NCBI RefSeq assembly: GCF_014697625.1
Contig: NZ_JACJSG010000034.1
Location: 25,109-89,108, forward strand
Direction: 5' to 3'
DNA from: Anabaena azotica FACHB-119
GTDB taxonomy: Bacteria > Cyanobacteriota > Cyanobacteriia > Cyanobacteriales > Nostocaceae
DNA: 64,000 nucleotides
This document shows positions 8,837 to 17,412 of the stretch, piece after piece. How positions within the stretch are numbered: position 1 is the first letter of the stretch; every line of letters starts with the position of its first letter. A model generated the notes under the pieces. It did no database searches. It had not been told where the DNA came from and saw only the letters and a list, made by a program, of their open reading frames with translations. The position numbers and the translations under genes were made by a program.

Positions 8837-9442
8837 TTACATATAACCCCGCCAAACACCGACGAGAGAACCCTGTACTTGTACCTGCATGGCTGCAACT
8901 TCAATCGGGTTATATTTGGGGTTAGCGGGTTTGAGAGTGACGCGATCGCCACTTCTGTAAAAACGTTTTAATGTAGTACCGTGACCGTCAACTCTGGCGG
9001 CGACAATCGTGCCGTTTTTTAACTGATCTGGTTCGGGAACTGGACGTAAAAATACCAAATCTCCATCGGTAATTAAATCTTCAATCATGCTGTCGCCAGT
9101 TACCCGTAAAGCATAAGTTTGTGCTGGTAAAGTAAAGTTAGAAAAGTCGATATGATCAACAGCATCAGTAAATGGTTCAATTAAACCACCAGCTGCGATC
9201 GTTCCTAACACTGGCACACCTTGCTTAATAGGTCGTAAAATGCGAATAGTTCGCGCTTTACCCTCAGTCCATTCAATGTACCCTTTGGTACGTAAATGTT
9301 CTAAACGGCTTTGAATGGGTGCAGGTGATTTTAAATTCATCGCCTGCATCATTTGACGAATCGAAGGTGAATGCTGGTGAATGCGAATATATTCTGCCAG
9401 CCATTCATAAAGTTCTTGTTGAGCTTCTGTTAGGCGTTCCAT
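8837..9442 (-). CDS. lexA: LexA repressor, SOS regulator
   Basis: LexA represses SOS genes and cleaves itself when RecA filaments form. The 201-residue protein has an N-terminal winged helix (HSPSIRQMMQAMNLKSPAPI, about 24-43) and a C-terminal S24-type peptidase domain. The Ala84-Gly85 cleavage site (TIAAGGLIEP), the nucleophile Ser118 in GDSM, and the general base Lys159 in TTLKRFYR are all present, so self-cleavage is expected. A perfect match to the cyanobacterial LexA box lies 34 bases upstream, which implies autoregulation. It may be read with the helicase downstream, although repeats separate the two. Confidence 0.95.
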   Translation of the reverse strand: MERLTEAQQELYEWLAEYIRIHQHSPSIRQMMQAMNLKSPAPIQSRLEHLRTKGYIEWTEGKARTIRILRPIKQGVPVLGTIAAGGLIEPFTDAVDHIDFSNFTLPAQTYALRVTGDSMIEDLITDGDLVFLRPVPEPDQLKNGTIVAARVDGHGTTLKRFYRSGDRVTLKPANPKYNPIEVAAMQVQVQGSLVGVWRGYM

Positions 9443-9475
9443 AAAATAATAGGGCGGTTAATTATAAATGTCCCT

Positions 9476-9489
9476 AGAACATTAGTACT
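9476..9489 (-). promoter_or_regulatory. LexA-binding site (cyanobacterial SOS box)
   Basis: Read on the minus strand the site is AGTACTAATGTTCT. It fits the published Anabaena LexA box RGTACNNNDGTWCB at every position. It ends 34 bases before the lexA start codon, a normal place for an operator. The matching consensus is established knowledge; binding here is inferred. Confidence 0.85.
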
Positions 9490-9619
9490 ACAAAAAACCT
9501 TTAATAACAAGATAAAAATAAAAATCTCAAAGGCAAAAGAAAGACAATTTACATTTATTTTGCCTCTTTATTTTTGAATTTTATAGCAGTGCAGGGGAAA
9601 GAGAACAGGTGACAGGTGA

Positions 9620-9674
9620 GTCCAGTCCTGTAGGCGGGTTTCCCGCAGTAGGGAACTGGCGAACCCGGAGGGGG
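9620..9674. repeat. Dispersed GC-rich hairpin repeat in the lexA-argF gap
   Basis: CCTGTAGGCGGGTTTCCCGC and the following AGTAGGGAACTGGCGAACCCGGAGGG form a GC-rich hairpin. Related copies lie at 21366-21412, 25626-25665 and 46127-46230. The rest of the gap (9675-9853) holds a HIP1-like palindrome and a CCTTTCCC tract downstream of argF. No gene is present. Confidence 0.7.
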
Positions 9675-9853
9675 ACAGGTTTAAAAGCTACTTGCTATCA
9701 AGATTCTATGCTTTATTTATTTCCTAAGCTATGGGGCGATGGCGTTCCGCCCAGCGTAGCTGATCGCCATACCAGATAGATTAGTTCATAAAAAGGGTAA
9801 AAGCTTCTTCCTTTCCCCTTTCCCCTTTCCCCTTTCCCCTTTCCCCCAGTTCC

Positions 9854-10774
9854 TTACTCTGCCCCTAAGATACTAGCTAGCAAAGCTTTTTGCACGTGCA
9901 TCCGATTTTCAGCTTGTTGCCAAACTCGTGATTGAGAACCTTCGATGACTTCTTCGGTAATTTCTTCACCACGATGGGCTGGTAAGCAGTGTAAAACAAT
10001 TGCTTGTGGATCAGCAAGACTCAATAACTGTTCCGAGATTTGATATGGTTGGAAAATAGGGAAGCGATCGCTTGCCTCTGCCTCTTGCCCCATACTCGCC
10101 CAAACATCAGTGTAGAGTACAGATGCGCCTTTAGTTGCTAATTCTGGGTCATGAGTTAGCAAAATTTCCGCTTTCCCATCAGCTATCGCTTGTGCTTGGG
10201 CGACAACTTGAGGATCTGGTTCATATCCAACAGGTGTGGCAATTCTCACATTCATGCCCGCCAACGCACAACCCAGCATGAGAGAATTAGCGACATTATT
10301 ACCATCACCAACATAGGTCAAAGTTAAGCCAGAAATTGTCCCAAAACATTCTTGTACTGTGAGTAAATCTGCTAATATCTGGCAAGGATGTTCTAAATCC
10401 GTCAGGGCATTAATCACAGGAATTTTCGCATAATCAGCAAAAGTTGCTAACTCCTGCTGTTCAAAAGTGCGAATTGCCAAAATATCCAAATATCGATCTA
10501 ACACTCTTGCGGTATCTTGTACTGGTTCTCCCCGACTAACTTGAGTGACATTGGGATTGAGATCAATTACTTGTCCACCCAGTTGGTACATAGCCACAGT
10601 AAAACTAACTCTTGTACGAGTTGAGGCTTTAGAAAATAACAAGCCCAACACTTTATTACACCGCAACTTCAACTGTTGTGATTTCAATTGGGTTGCCAAT
10701 TGCAGGAGTTCTTGAAGTTCTGTAGGAGTTAAGTCTGCCAGACTTAACAAATCTCGTCCTAACAATGCTGCCAT
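9854..10774 (-). CDS. argF: Ornithine carbamoyltransferase
   Basis: ArgF makes citrulline from ornithine and carbamoyl phosphate in arginine synthesis, which also feeds cyanophycin in these organisms. The 306-residue protein has the carbamoyl-phosphate motif STRTR at 51-55, HPCQ at 129-132, and the ornithine-site motif HCLPAHRGEE near residue 262. The N-terminal helix and total length are normal. It is a single gene; a purine/pyrimidine-rich repeat follows it. Confidence 0.96.
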   Translation of the reverse strand: MAALLGRDLLSLADLTPTELQELLQLATQLKSQQLKLRCNKVLGLLFSKASTRTRVSFTVAMYQLGGQVIDLNPNVTQVSRGEPVQDTARVLDRYLDILAIRTFEQQELATFADYAKIPVINALTDLEHPCQILADLLTVQECFGTISGLTLTYVGDGNNVANSLMLGCALAGMNVRIATPVGYEPDPQVVAQAQAIADGKAEILLTHDPELATKGASVLYTDVWASMGQEAEASDRFPIFQPYQISEQLLSLADPQAIVLHCLPAHRGEEITEEVIEGSQSRVWQQAENRMHVQKALLASILGAE

Positions 10775-11043
10775 GCTTGTGTTTTGTTAAAGAATAATTA
10801 TAAATCTCTGTTCCTTTGCCCAGTCAAGTCAAACTAAACACTGTTGGTAAGAAATTTCCTAATTCGCCTTTGGGGATTATCTGGGAAATGAGAAGGTTTC
10901 CAAGCTTCATCCACCTCAAACGTAACTTGACTAGAGCCAACCTTCATCTACTGGCTGAAATTAATATGCACTAGGGGTAGACAAATAAATTAGTTGTGCT
11001 AAAATAATAAATCGGTGAGTGCGTTAGAGCAAATACCAAAAAT

Positions 11044-11115
11044 GCCAGCATAGCACAGTGGTAGTGCATCCGACTTGTAATCGGAAGGTCGTCGGTTCAA
11101 ATCCGACTGCTGGCT
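11044..11115 (+). tRNA. tRNA-Thr (anticodon TGT)
   Basis: The 72-base sequence folds as a full cloverleaf. GCCAGCA pairs with TGCTGGC in the acceptor stem, the D arm is GCAC/GTGC, the anticodon stem is TCCGA/TCGGA with loop CTTGTAA, and the T arm GTCGG/CCGAC has loop TTCAAAT. The anticodon TGT reads ACA threonine codons. The CCA end is not encoded. It lies at the left edge of a HIP1-free region with a restriction-like gene pair. Confidence 0.97.
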
Positions 11116-11475
11116 TTAATATAAAATGAACAGTTCCTAAAGCAGGATGTGTACTGATAAATATATGGCTGTTTTCTTCTAGAGTTTTGGTTAGATAATT
11201 GGAGAATTGGAGCAAAAATACCTGGTTGTTTTAAATGTATACAAAAATACATTTTAAGGTGATAGATTTTTTTTGAGATTTATTCTATATTGTTTTTGTA
11301 GTACATATGAACCATAAAACTCTACTCAACACCATTAGAACGTTGTTGATCAATTTTCTACATATAAAAAATAAATAAGTACAGTTTCCCATTATAAAAT
11401 AATAGCCTTACTCCTAAATGAATGGAGGTAGTTAACGATAGACTCTTAGGCTTCCCTGAGTAGGAAGACAAAATT
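11116..11475. other. AT-rich gap before the methyltransferase gene
   Basis: No gene or clear repeat is seen. The DNA is markedly AT-rich and contains short runs such as TACATATAAAAAATAAATAAG. It holds the presumed promoter of the downstream restriction-like operon, but no site can be named. Confidence 0.5.
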
Positions 11476-14400
11476 ATGAATAAATCACCTATTTTAGATT
11501 GGAGAGAACAACTTGGACTTAGCGACAGACGACCCCCGAATTTCTTTTGTAGCCTTGAAGAAATCTACGCAGGTGATCAGCCTCCTTCACAGACACACGC
11601 CATGCGTAGAGCATGGAAAGATTTAGAACTTGACGGAATTTTATGTATCAATAATGCACCCTACATTTATTTTAAAGAAGTTTCTGGTAGAAATTATGAC
11701 CAGATGCGTGAATTACATCGCCAGATTTGGAACCAGGGTATTGCCCCTTTACTTGTAGTCGTTAGTCCTACTGAAATTCAAGTTTATTCTGGACTTGCAC
11801 TTCCTGCCAAAGATGAACAAGGTGTTGACCAACAAGACCGTCTTGTTCAAATATTAAGTCGCGTATCTGATGAAATTGAACTCAGACAATTTATTAGATC
11901 AGTAGAACTTGGCGAGTTATTTAGAAAAAAACAAAAATCTTTTAACCCAGATAGGCGTGTTGATCGCTGCCTACTCAGAAATATTCAGGCTGCACGTCAT
12001 AGTTTATTGGAAGAAGAAACTGATCATGCTCTAGATATTAGAACCGTCAATGCTTTGCTATGGCGCACAATCTTTACCTGTTATCTAGTTGATAGAAAAA
12101 TTATTAATCATTCTTATTTTAACAAGATAGGTGCAAGAGATTGTCACAGACTAATTGACCTTTTGGAAAGAAACGAACCTGATGAAGCCAAGCAACTTTT
12201 ATATGCTTTATTTCAACAACTTAAACATGACTTCAATGGTGACTTGTTTGATGTTGATCTTCAATCCGAAAATAAACTCATTAAAGTTAGACATATTAAT
12301 ATTTTAAAGAATTTTCTTCGTGGTGATGATATAAGTAGTGGTCAAATTTCGCTGGGGTTTTGGGCTTATGATTTTAGTATTATACCAATTGAAACTATAA
12401 GTAGTATTTATGAACATTTTCTTGACACACAGGAAAAGCGAGAAAGTGGCATATACTACACACCAAGATTTTTAGTTGAAATAGTTCTTGATACAGCATT
12501 AGATAGATGGACTTCCTTATTAGAAAAACGTTTTCTTGACCCAGCTTGCGGTTCAGGTATATTTCTAGTAGCGATTTTTAACCGATTAGCTGAAGAATGG
12601 CGTATCAAGCACAGAAGTGTTAGCAATAACAATGATGAACTTGCAGCAGCCTTAATTAATATTCTCCAGAAAAATCTTTTTGGCATAGATGCAGATTCTA
12701 GTGAAACGGCTTGTCGTATTGCAGCATTTAGTTTATATCTTGCTTTTTTAGACCAGCTTGATCCTAGAGATATTCAGAAACTTCAACAAAAGGGAAACGC
12801 CCTTCCAAAATTAGTAGGTCATAACCTTATTTGCAAAGATTTTTTTGAGCGAAATTTGCCTATATCTGGGAATGAATTTGATTTGATAGTAGGTAATCCA
12901 CCCTGGGCAAAAGTGACAGGAAAACAAAAAAGTTTTATGGAGAAGTGGTGCGAGGAAGAAAAGTATACAATTGCTCAAAGACAGTTGGCTTGTGGGTTTG
13001 TGTGGAAGGCTCCGCAACACTTACGGGATGAAGGACGCATTTGCTTTTTACTTCCAGCAGGAGTTTTATTTAACCACCAAGATAAAGCAATAGACTTTCA
13101 AAATGAGTGGTTATCAACATATACTCTTGAGAAAGTAATTAACCTATCCGATATGAGATTTTACCTGTTTGACGGTGCTGACCGTCCTACACTCATCGTC
13201 AGGTATCGGAAGGAAAAACCTGATAGAAAAACTAGCACCATAGACTATGTAGTTCCTAAAACTGAGTTAGAAACAATTAGGGCAGAAATTCTATCTATCT
13301 CACCAGAAGATCAAATCAAAGTAAGACTTAGAGAAGTCTTATATGACCTCAATAAAAAAGAGACTGCACTAATTTGGAAACAATCCTTTTGGGGAACCCC
13401 TAGAGATATAAAATTTTTAGAAAGATTGTCTGACTTACCATCACTAAATGTTTTAATAGATACTTTAAAAAAAGCGGAAAGCAAGAGAGAAAAGCAATGG
13501 TTAATGAGTCGAGGTTTTGAACCTGAAGGAGCTAAGGATAATCCCAATAAAGTTATATTATCCGAATGGACTCCAAAAACATTATTTTTGGATGGAAAAA
13601 GTAAAAATATTGATTTAATTGTTTACGAATCTGATTGTACTTTTGTGGGCAATCGTTTTAAAAGGCTTCGGAGATTGCCACATCAAGATATATTTACCGC
13701 TCCACTTGTAATTGTAAGTAAAAGCTTGAAAGTAGCTTTTGCGGACTTTGATGTTGTTTTCCAAGATGCACTTCGAGGTATTCATGGTAAGCCAGAAGAT
13801 ACCGAAGTTCTTATGTTTTTAGCTGTTGTTTTAAACTCTGTTTTAGCAAAGTATTTCTTATTCCATACAGCATCTACTTGGGGTATTGAGCGTGGTGATA
13901 TACGTGTTTCAGAACTACTTAGATTTCCATTTTTATTGCCAGAAATGACTCACGATCCTTCTAGAGCAAAAGAAATCATTCAGCAAGTAGTAGAAAAAAT
14001 TAAAAATCTTAAAAAGCAGATTAATGAAAATTTTTTGTTGAATCGTCAGCAGGCGGTACAGAATGAGAAGGACGAATTACTTAAATATGTATATGAATAT
14101 TATGATATTGATGAATATGAACAAATATTAATAAATGACACTATAAATATTTCCATACCAAGTATTCAACCAAATCGAAAGACTTGGCCTATTCCTACAC
14201 TGGTTATAAGTAAACCTCAAGAACGCAAAGAATATCTAAAGCTTTTATGTGATGTACTTAATACTTGGGCGCGTAAAAGTCAGTATACTATAATTGGCAA
14301 CGTTATAAGTTCTCCTAAGATGGGTGCAGCAATAATTGTTTTAGAAAGAAAAATTAATGTAGAGCAAAACTGGGTAGATATTGAGCAAGAGTCAACACAG

Positions 14401-14610
14401 GAATTAGATATTATTCTCAGGAGAATTATTAATCTTTTACCAGATCAGCAAGGAAGCATTAGTTTTTTGCGAAATCTCAAAGTTTTCGAGCAAGACAAGC
14501 TGTATATTTTTAAACCGTTAGCTCGTCGCTTCTGGACTAAGACTTCTGCCTTGAATGATGCAGACGAGATAGCTGCAGCAATCCTCAGTAGCAACTATAA
14601 GGAAAGCTGA
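11476..14610 (+). CDS. N6-adenine DNA methyltransferase, Eco57I/type IIG-like
   Basis: A 1044-residue protein with a class I N6-adenine methyltransferase core. Motif I DPACGSG is at 355-361 and the catalytic motif NPPW is at 474-477. The sequence IYEHFLDTQEKRESGIYYTP before motif I is typical of Eco57I-like and PglX-like methylases. Residues 1-150, with LHRQIWNQGIAPLLVVVSP, form an extra N-terminal domain without a clear nuclease triad. The C-terminal half probably contains the target recognition region. It overlaps the next gene at a TGATG junction, so the two are probably translationally coupled. The region lacks HIP1 sites, which suggests transfer. Confidence 0.9.
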   Translation: MNKSPILDWREQLGLSDRRPPNFFCSLEEIYAGDQPPSQTHAMRRAWKDLELDGILCINNAPYIYFKEVSGRNYDQMRELHRQIWNQGIAPLLVVVSPTEIQVYSGLALPAKDEQGVDQQDRLVQILSRVSDEIELRQFIRSVELGELFRKKQKSFNPDRRVDRCLLRNIQAARHSLLEEETDHALDIRTVNALLWRTIFTCYLVDRKIINHSYFNKIGARDCHRLIDLLERNEPDEAKQLLYALFQQLKHDFNGDLFDVDLQSENKLIKVRHINILKNFLRGDDISSGQISLGFWAYDFSIIPIETISSIYEHFLDTQEKRESGIYYTPRFLVEIVLDTALDRWTSLLEKRFLDPACGSGIFLVAIFNRLAEEWRIKHRSVSNNNDELAAALINILQKNLFGIDADSSETACRIAAFSLYLAFLDQLDPRDIQKLQQKGNALPKLVGHNLICKDFFERNLPISGNEFDLIVGNPPWAKVTGKQKSFMEKWCEEEKYTIAQRQLACGFVWKAPQHLRDEGRICFLLPAGVLFNHQDKAIDFQNEWLSTYTLEKVINLSDMRFYLFDGADRPTLIVRYRKEKPDRKTSTIDYVVPKTELETIRAEILSISPEDQIKVRLREVLYDLNKKETALIWKQSFWGTPRDIKFLERLSDLPSLNVLIDTLKKAESKREKQWLMSRGFEPEGAKDNPNKVILSEWTPKTLFLDGKSKNIDLIVYESDCTFVGNRFKRLRRLPHQDIFTAPLVIVSKSLKVAFADFDVVFQDALRGIHGKPEDTEVLMFLAVVLNSVLAKYFLFHTASTWGIERGDIRVSELLRFPFLLPEMTHDPSRAKEIIQQVVEKIKNLKKQINENFLLNRQQAVQNEKDELLKYVYEYYDIDEYEQILINDTINISIPSIQPNRKTWPIPTLVISKPQERKEYLKLLCDVLNTWARKSQYTIIGNVISSPKMGAAIIVLERKINVEQNWVDIEQESTQELDIILRRIINLLPDQQGSISFLRNLKVFEQDKLYIFKPLARRFWTKTSALNDADEIAAAILSSNYKES

Positions 14611-15248
14611 TGGCAATAGTAGGTAATACTAGTCTTTGGGCAGATACTTTTCCTGACTATCTTATTCCAGATATTTTAGATTTGGTATTGTCTGCATGGG
14701 AAGTTTTTAGTAAACCTAAAATTGATGACCATGAAGTACCCATAACTAAGCGTTTTAGAGCTATTCTGAGACAGCAAAGAGATTTGGTAAGATTACCTGT
14801 CATAATTGACCGTGAAATTCCAGAGGATGACTTAGCAACTGGAACCGAAAAAGGACGGATTGATTTGCGATTTATCTCAATTGAAAGATGCCGTGAAGAC
14901 GTTTATTTTTCTTTTGAATGCAAACGACTTAATGTAATTTCAAAAGATGGAATACGCCAATCTCTAGCCAAAGATTATGTAGTAGATGGAATGATGAGAT
15001 ATATTACATCACAATATGCTTCTAGGCTTCTCTGCGGAGGGATGATCGGTTACATTATGAATAGCGATTCAAAAACTGCCATCAAAGCAGTAGATAGCCA
15101 AGTGAAAACTCAGTGTAAAGAACTGCGAATTAGTCCACCAAGCGGTTTATGCCAATCTTCTATCAAAGAAAATCACCCACACATAAAAGAAACCGCACAC
15201 ATACTCTCTCGCCAGTTTGTCATCCATCATGTGTTTCTGCCACTATGA
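14610..15248 (+). CDS. Small PD-(D/E)XK-like protein partnered with the methylase
   Basis: This 212-residue protein starts inside the stop codon of the methyltransferase gene. I do not recognise a named family. It contains Asp85 in GRIDLRF and Glu103-Cys-Lys105 in YFSFECKRL, an arrangement that fits the D...(E)xK active site of the PD-(D/E)XK nuclease fold. It also has a conserved-looking YVVDGMMRYI and RLLCGGMIGYIMNS block. If the fold is right, it could be the cleavage subunit of the system or an accessory sensor. The function is inferred from the motif and from the operon only. Confidence 0.75.
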   Translation: MAIVGNTSLWADTFPDYLIPDILDLVLSAWEVFSKPKIDDHEVPITKRFRAILRQQRDLVRLPVIIDREIPEDDLATGTEKGRIDLRFISIERCREDVYFSFECKRLNVISKDGIRQSLAKDYVVDGMMRYITSQYASRLLCGGMIGYIMNSDSKTAIKAVDSQVKTQCKELRISPPSGLCQSSIKENHPHIKETAHILSRQFVIHHVFLPL

Positions 15249-15267
15249 ATTAACGATGCTATCAAAA

Positions 15268-15526
15268 ATGCTATCGGGATTTGTGAAGGTGACAGCTAGT
15301 TTTCAGCCAGCCACAGAGCATTCATCGCCTGTACTCAACAAACGCTACCTAATCTATTGGAAAAAATATTGGCATTGATACGCCCCAACTTAATCCATTT
15401 AAGGTTGTGTCGGCTAAAAGTCCTCAAGGTAGAGCCACCCTTGATATTACTTACCTAGACCACACCTTGAGAATTGGGCGTGGGGGCGATCGCAGTTTGT
15501 CAGTACCGATGAATTACAATAGTTGA
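15268..15526 (+). pseudogene. Broken PAP/fibrillin (plastid-lipid-associated) gene remnant
   Basis: Two frames together give a degraded C-terminal half of a PAP/fibrillin-type protein. The first frame, from the ATG at 15268, reads MLSGFVKVTASFQPATE and then runs into a stop near 15380. A shifted frame then reads FKVVSAKSPQGRATLDITYL followed by DHTLRIGRGGD, which matches the family's closing motif TYLDxDLRIGRG. It ends at the TGA at 15524-15526. The N-terminal half is absent, lost at about the end of the restriction-like operon. It is identified by motif only. Confidence 0.55.
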
Positions 15527-15813
15527 CGTAGTTGTTCTACAATATGCTCTTCGAGTTCTTGTTTTTCTCGGTTACTTGCAGAACGTTGGTAATTTTTCCC
15601 TGTTTGTTGGATAAATTTACGTTTCTCAGCTTGGGAGGCTTTGCCAGAAAAATTCTTCTGTAGTTCTTCCCATGTTTGCAGCGCTACAGCTTCACCAAGC
15701 TGGACAAGTGCCGCAGGCAATAACTTTTTGGCTTCAAGGCGAACATCTTCCTCAGTTTCCAAGGAGGATAAGTCTACATGGCTAAAATCCAGATCAATGG
15801 GAAATTTACTCAT
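15514..15813 (-). CDS. Conserved small protein of unknown function
   Basis: A 99-residue, charged, mostly helical soluble protein starting MSKFPIDLDFSHVDL. The C-terminal half is rich in Lys, Glu and Gln (QAEKRKFIQQTG, REKQELEEHIVEQL) and may form a coiled coil. No known domain is recognised. It convergently abuts the fibrillin remnant and shares a few bases with it. It is followed by a MITE-like element upstream of its start. Confidence 0.65.
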   Translation of the reverse strand: MSKFPIDLDFSHVDLSSLETEEDVRLEAKKLLPAALVQLGEAVALQTWEELQKNFSGKASQAEKRKFIQQTGKNYQRSASNREKQELEEHIVEQLRQLL

Positions 15814-15947
15814 TTAACTCAACTGTTAGAAATGACTATTGGCTCTTTTCTTGTGGAACGTTACTCAATTAAACCCTATTAAAGAGAATATTGGTTGATT
15901 TATCAATCTCTGCGGTTAATTTGCAGTCAACAAGAGCAAGTATTCTC

Positions 15948-16112
15948 AGAGGATGTTTGGAAAGTCGAAAAGTATACTAATGACCCCTCTCCAAACCTCT
16001 CCCCTAAAAGGAGAGAGGCTTTAAAACCCCCATTCCCTTGTAGGGAAGGGGGGCAGGGGGGTTAGGTCTTTAAAATTTTGATGTCAGCAATAATACTTTT
16101 CAAACATCCTCT
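15948..16112. mobile_element. MITE-like element with AGAGGATGTTTG terminal repeats
   Basis: The left end AGAGGATGTTTGGAAAG and the right end CTTTTCAAACATCCTCT are inverted copies. The 165-bp element has no ORF. Its core contains the hairpins CCTCTCC...GGAGAGAGG and CCCTTCCCT-like GGGAAGGGG tracts plus GGGGTTAGG, which are shared with other repeats of the window (7070, 24580, 61010). It looks like a non-autonomous transposon remnant. Confidence 0.7.
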
Positions 16113-16209
16113 CATTTACCATAGGTGTTGACTAAATAATTTTTACACAACCACACATCGTCAGGCGATTACGTCACAATAGGAATAGGCAATCATAGAG
16201 GGTTTTGCT

Positions 16210-16524
16210 ATGTTTCGTCTGACTCAAATTCTGCGGAACTTATTCATTCGCCTGGAAGGTCTGTTTAGCGTTTTATTCAAAGGTTTGTTTAGTTTTGTCA
16301 GCAATATTTTGAGATTTTTCGCTGGTTTGTTTGGATTTACTCAGTCTGAGTATTTCTTAGAAACAGATGAGGCGCAAACCATGAAAAAAGCTTCGCCTCC
16401 AGAGCCTGCTGCTAATGTTCATAATGCTACTCCTGAAACTTTTGTCACTCCCCGCCGCCGTCCTAATTCTAAAAAAATAGACGACTATTACATTAATATG
16501 GCTCGTGAAGTGAACAAAAACTAA
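16210..16524 (+). CDS. Small protein with hydrophobic amphipathic N-terminus
   Basis: A 104-residue protein. Residues 1-45 are rich in Phe, Leu and Arg and alternate hydrophobic and basic residues (RNLFIRLEGLF, ILRFFAGLFGF), which suggests membrane association. The C-terminal half is polar with PRRRPNSKKIDDYYINMA. I do not recognise the family. It is likely to be real because an AGAGGG sequence precedes the ATG and the coding pattern is consistent. STRR heptamers follow the stop. Confidence 0.65.
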   Translation: MFRLTQILRNLFIRLEGLFSVLFKGLFSFVSNILRFFAGLFGFTQSEYFLETDEAQTMKKASPPEPAANVHNATPETFVTPRRRPNSKKIDDYYINMAREVNKN

Positions 16525-16670
16525 AGGTTTGTTGACAGTTGACAGTTGACTGCTAACTGTCAACAGCCTATATAAAATGATGTACAACAATAGATGTTCA
16601 AGATAATACTTCCACTTCCAGTTCAGGGTACTATCTTTGACTGCAACTCAGTATAACGAGCGAGAACAAG

Positions 16671-17306
16671 TCATCGACCAGCAGCAAATATTTGTGCGGC
16701 AGTTAGATTGAGATTGGGAAAAGTTGGAGAGATAATTTTTTGTTTTCCCCGAAACTGATTTCCTTGATAAACACCATCGACTAACTGATAAATGGTCATC
16801 ACAGGTTCTTTAGATGAACCTATATAACGTTTACCTCCCAGTCCTAAGTAATCTGCAATCCAATATTCTCCAATTCCTAATGCTTCTCTTCGAGACGCTA
16901 CGCGAACATAATCTTCTACTTTACGGGCATAGTCATTTTGCCAATTCGTACTCACAACTTCAACTACTAATTTGACAGAGTTACCCAATGTAATTACTGG
17001 CTCAGTTTGCCATAATGGTTCATTTGTCAAAGCTGTCTGATCAATAATTACAACATCGGGTCTAAAAGCAGAATTTAAACCTAATGGTTTAATCAGACAT
17101 TTCATGGGAATAAACCAGGGCAAATCAAGTAGCTCAATTGCTACATTCAGCTTACGGTTAATTAGTCCAGCTACCTGTTCATGAAGTCCAGTAGGTTCCA
17201 AGTCAATGAGTTCTCCATCAATTAATTCGTAGCGTACATCGTCCAGATACCCAGCAACAAATGTCTCAAAGCTAATAGAACCCGTATTAGTAGTAGCTGA
17301 TATCAT
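16671..17306 (-). CDS. Uma2-family (DUF820) nuclease-like protein with repeat-derived insert
   Basis: A 211-residue Uma2 protein. It has the family pattern YELIDGELIDLEPTG, the metal-site-like SAFRPDVVIID, KLVVEVVSTNWQNDY, and EYWIADYLGLGG. Between KVEDY and ALGIGEYW there are extra residues, VRVASRRE. They are encoded by GCTTCTCTTCGAGACGCTACGCGAAC (16882-16907, minus strand coding), a piece of the GCGTAGCGTCTC dispersed repeat also present at 55920. So a repeat seems to have been inserted in frame at a loop. A second Uma2 gene is at 1779. Confidence 0.85.
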   Translation of the reverse strand: MISATTNTGSISFETFVAGYLDDVRYELIDGELIDLEPTGLHEQVAGLINRKLNVAIELLDLPWFIPMKCLIKPLGLNSAFRPDVVIIDQTALTNEPLWQTEPVITLGNSVKLVVEVVSTNWQNDYARKVEDYVRVASRREALGIGEYWIADYLGLGGKRYIGSSKEPVMTIYQLVDGVYQGNQFRGKQKIISPTFPNLNLTAAQIFAAGR

Positions 17307-17412
17307 AAAATTTATGGTTTTCTAGAGAATGAGCAAAAACTTTTCTCACCCAACATCTACAACAAATCTACAATAAAGGTATTGCAGTTATCGCCTCATT
17401 ACACTCAAACGG

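Noticed and set aside
8584..8971. Several ORFs on both strands across the GTATTGG and CTCCCCTGCT arrays
   Set aside because: They translate only the tandem repeats in different frames (repeated YWVLGIG or RGAEEQ units) and overlap the helicase and lexA.
11024..11215. 63-residue ORF over the tRNA-Thr gene
   Set aside because: It is antisense to a complete tRNA cloverleaf.
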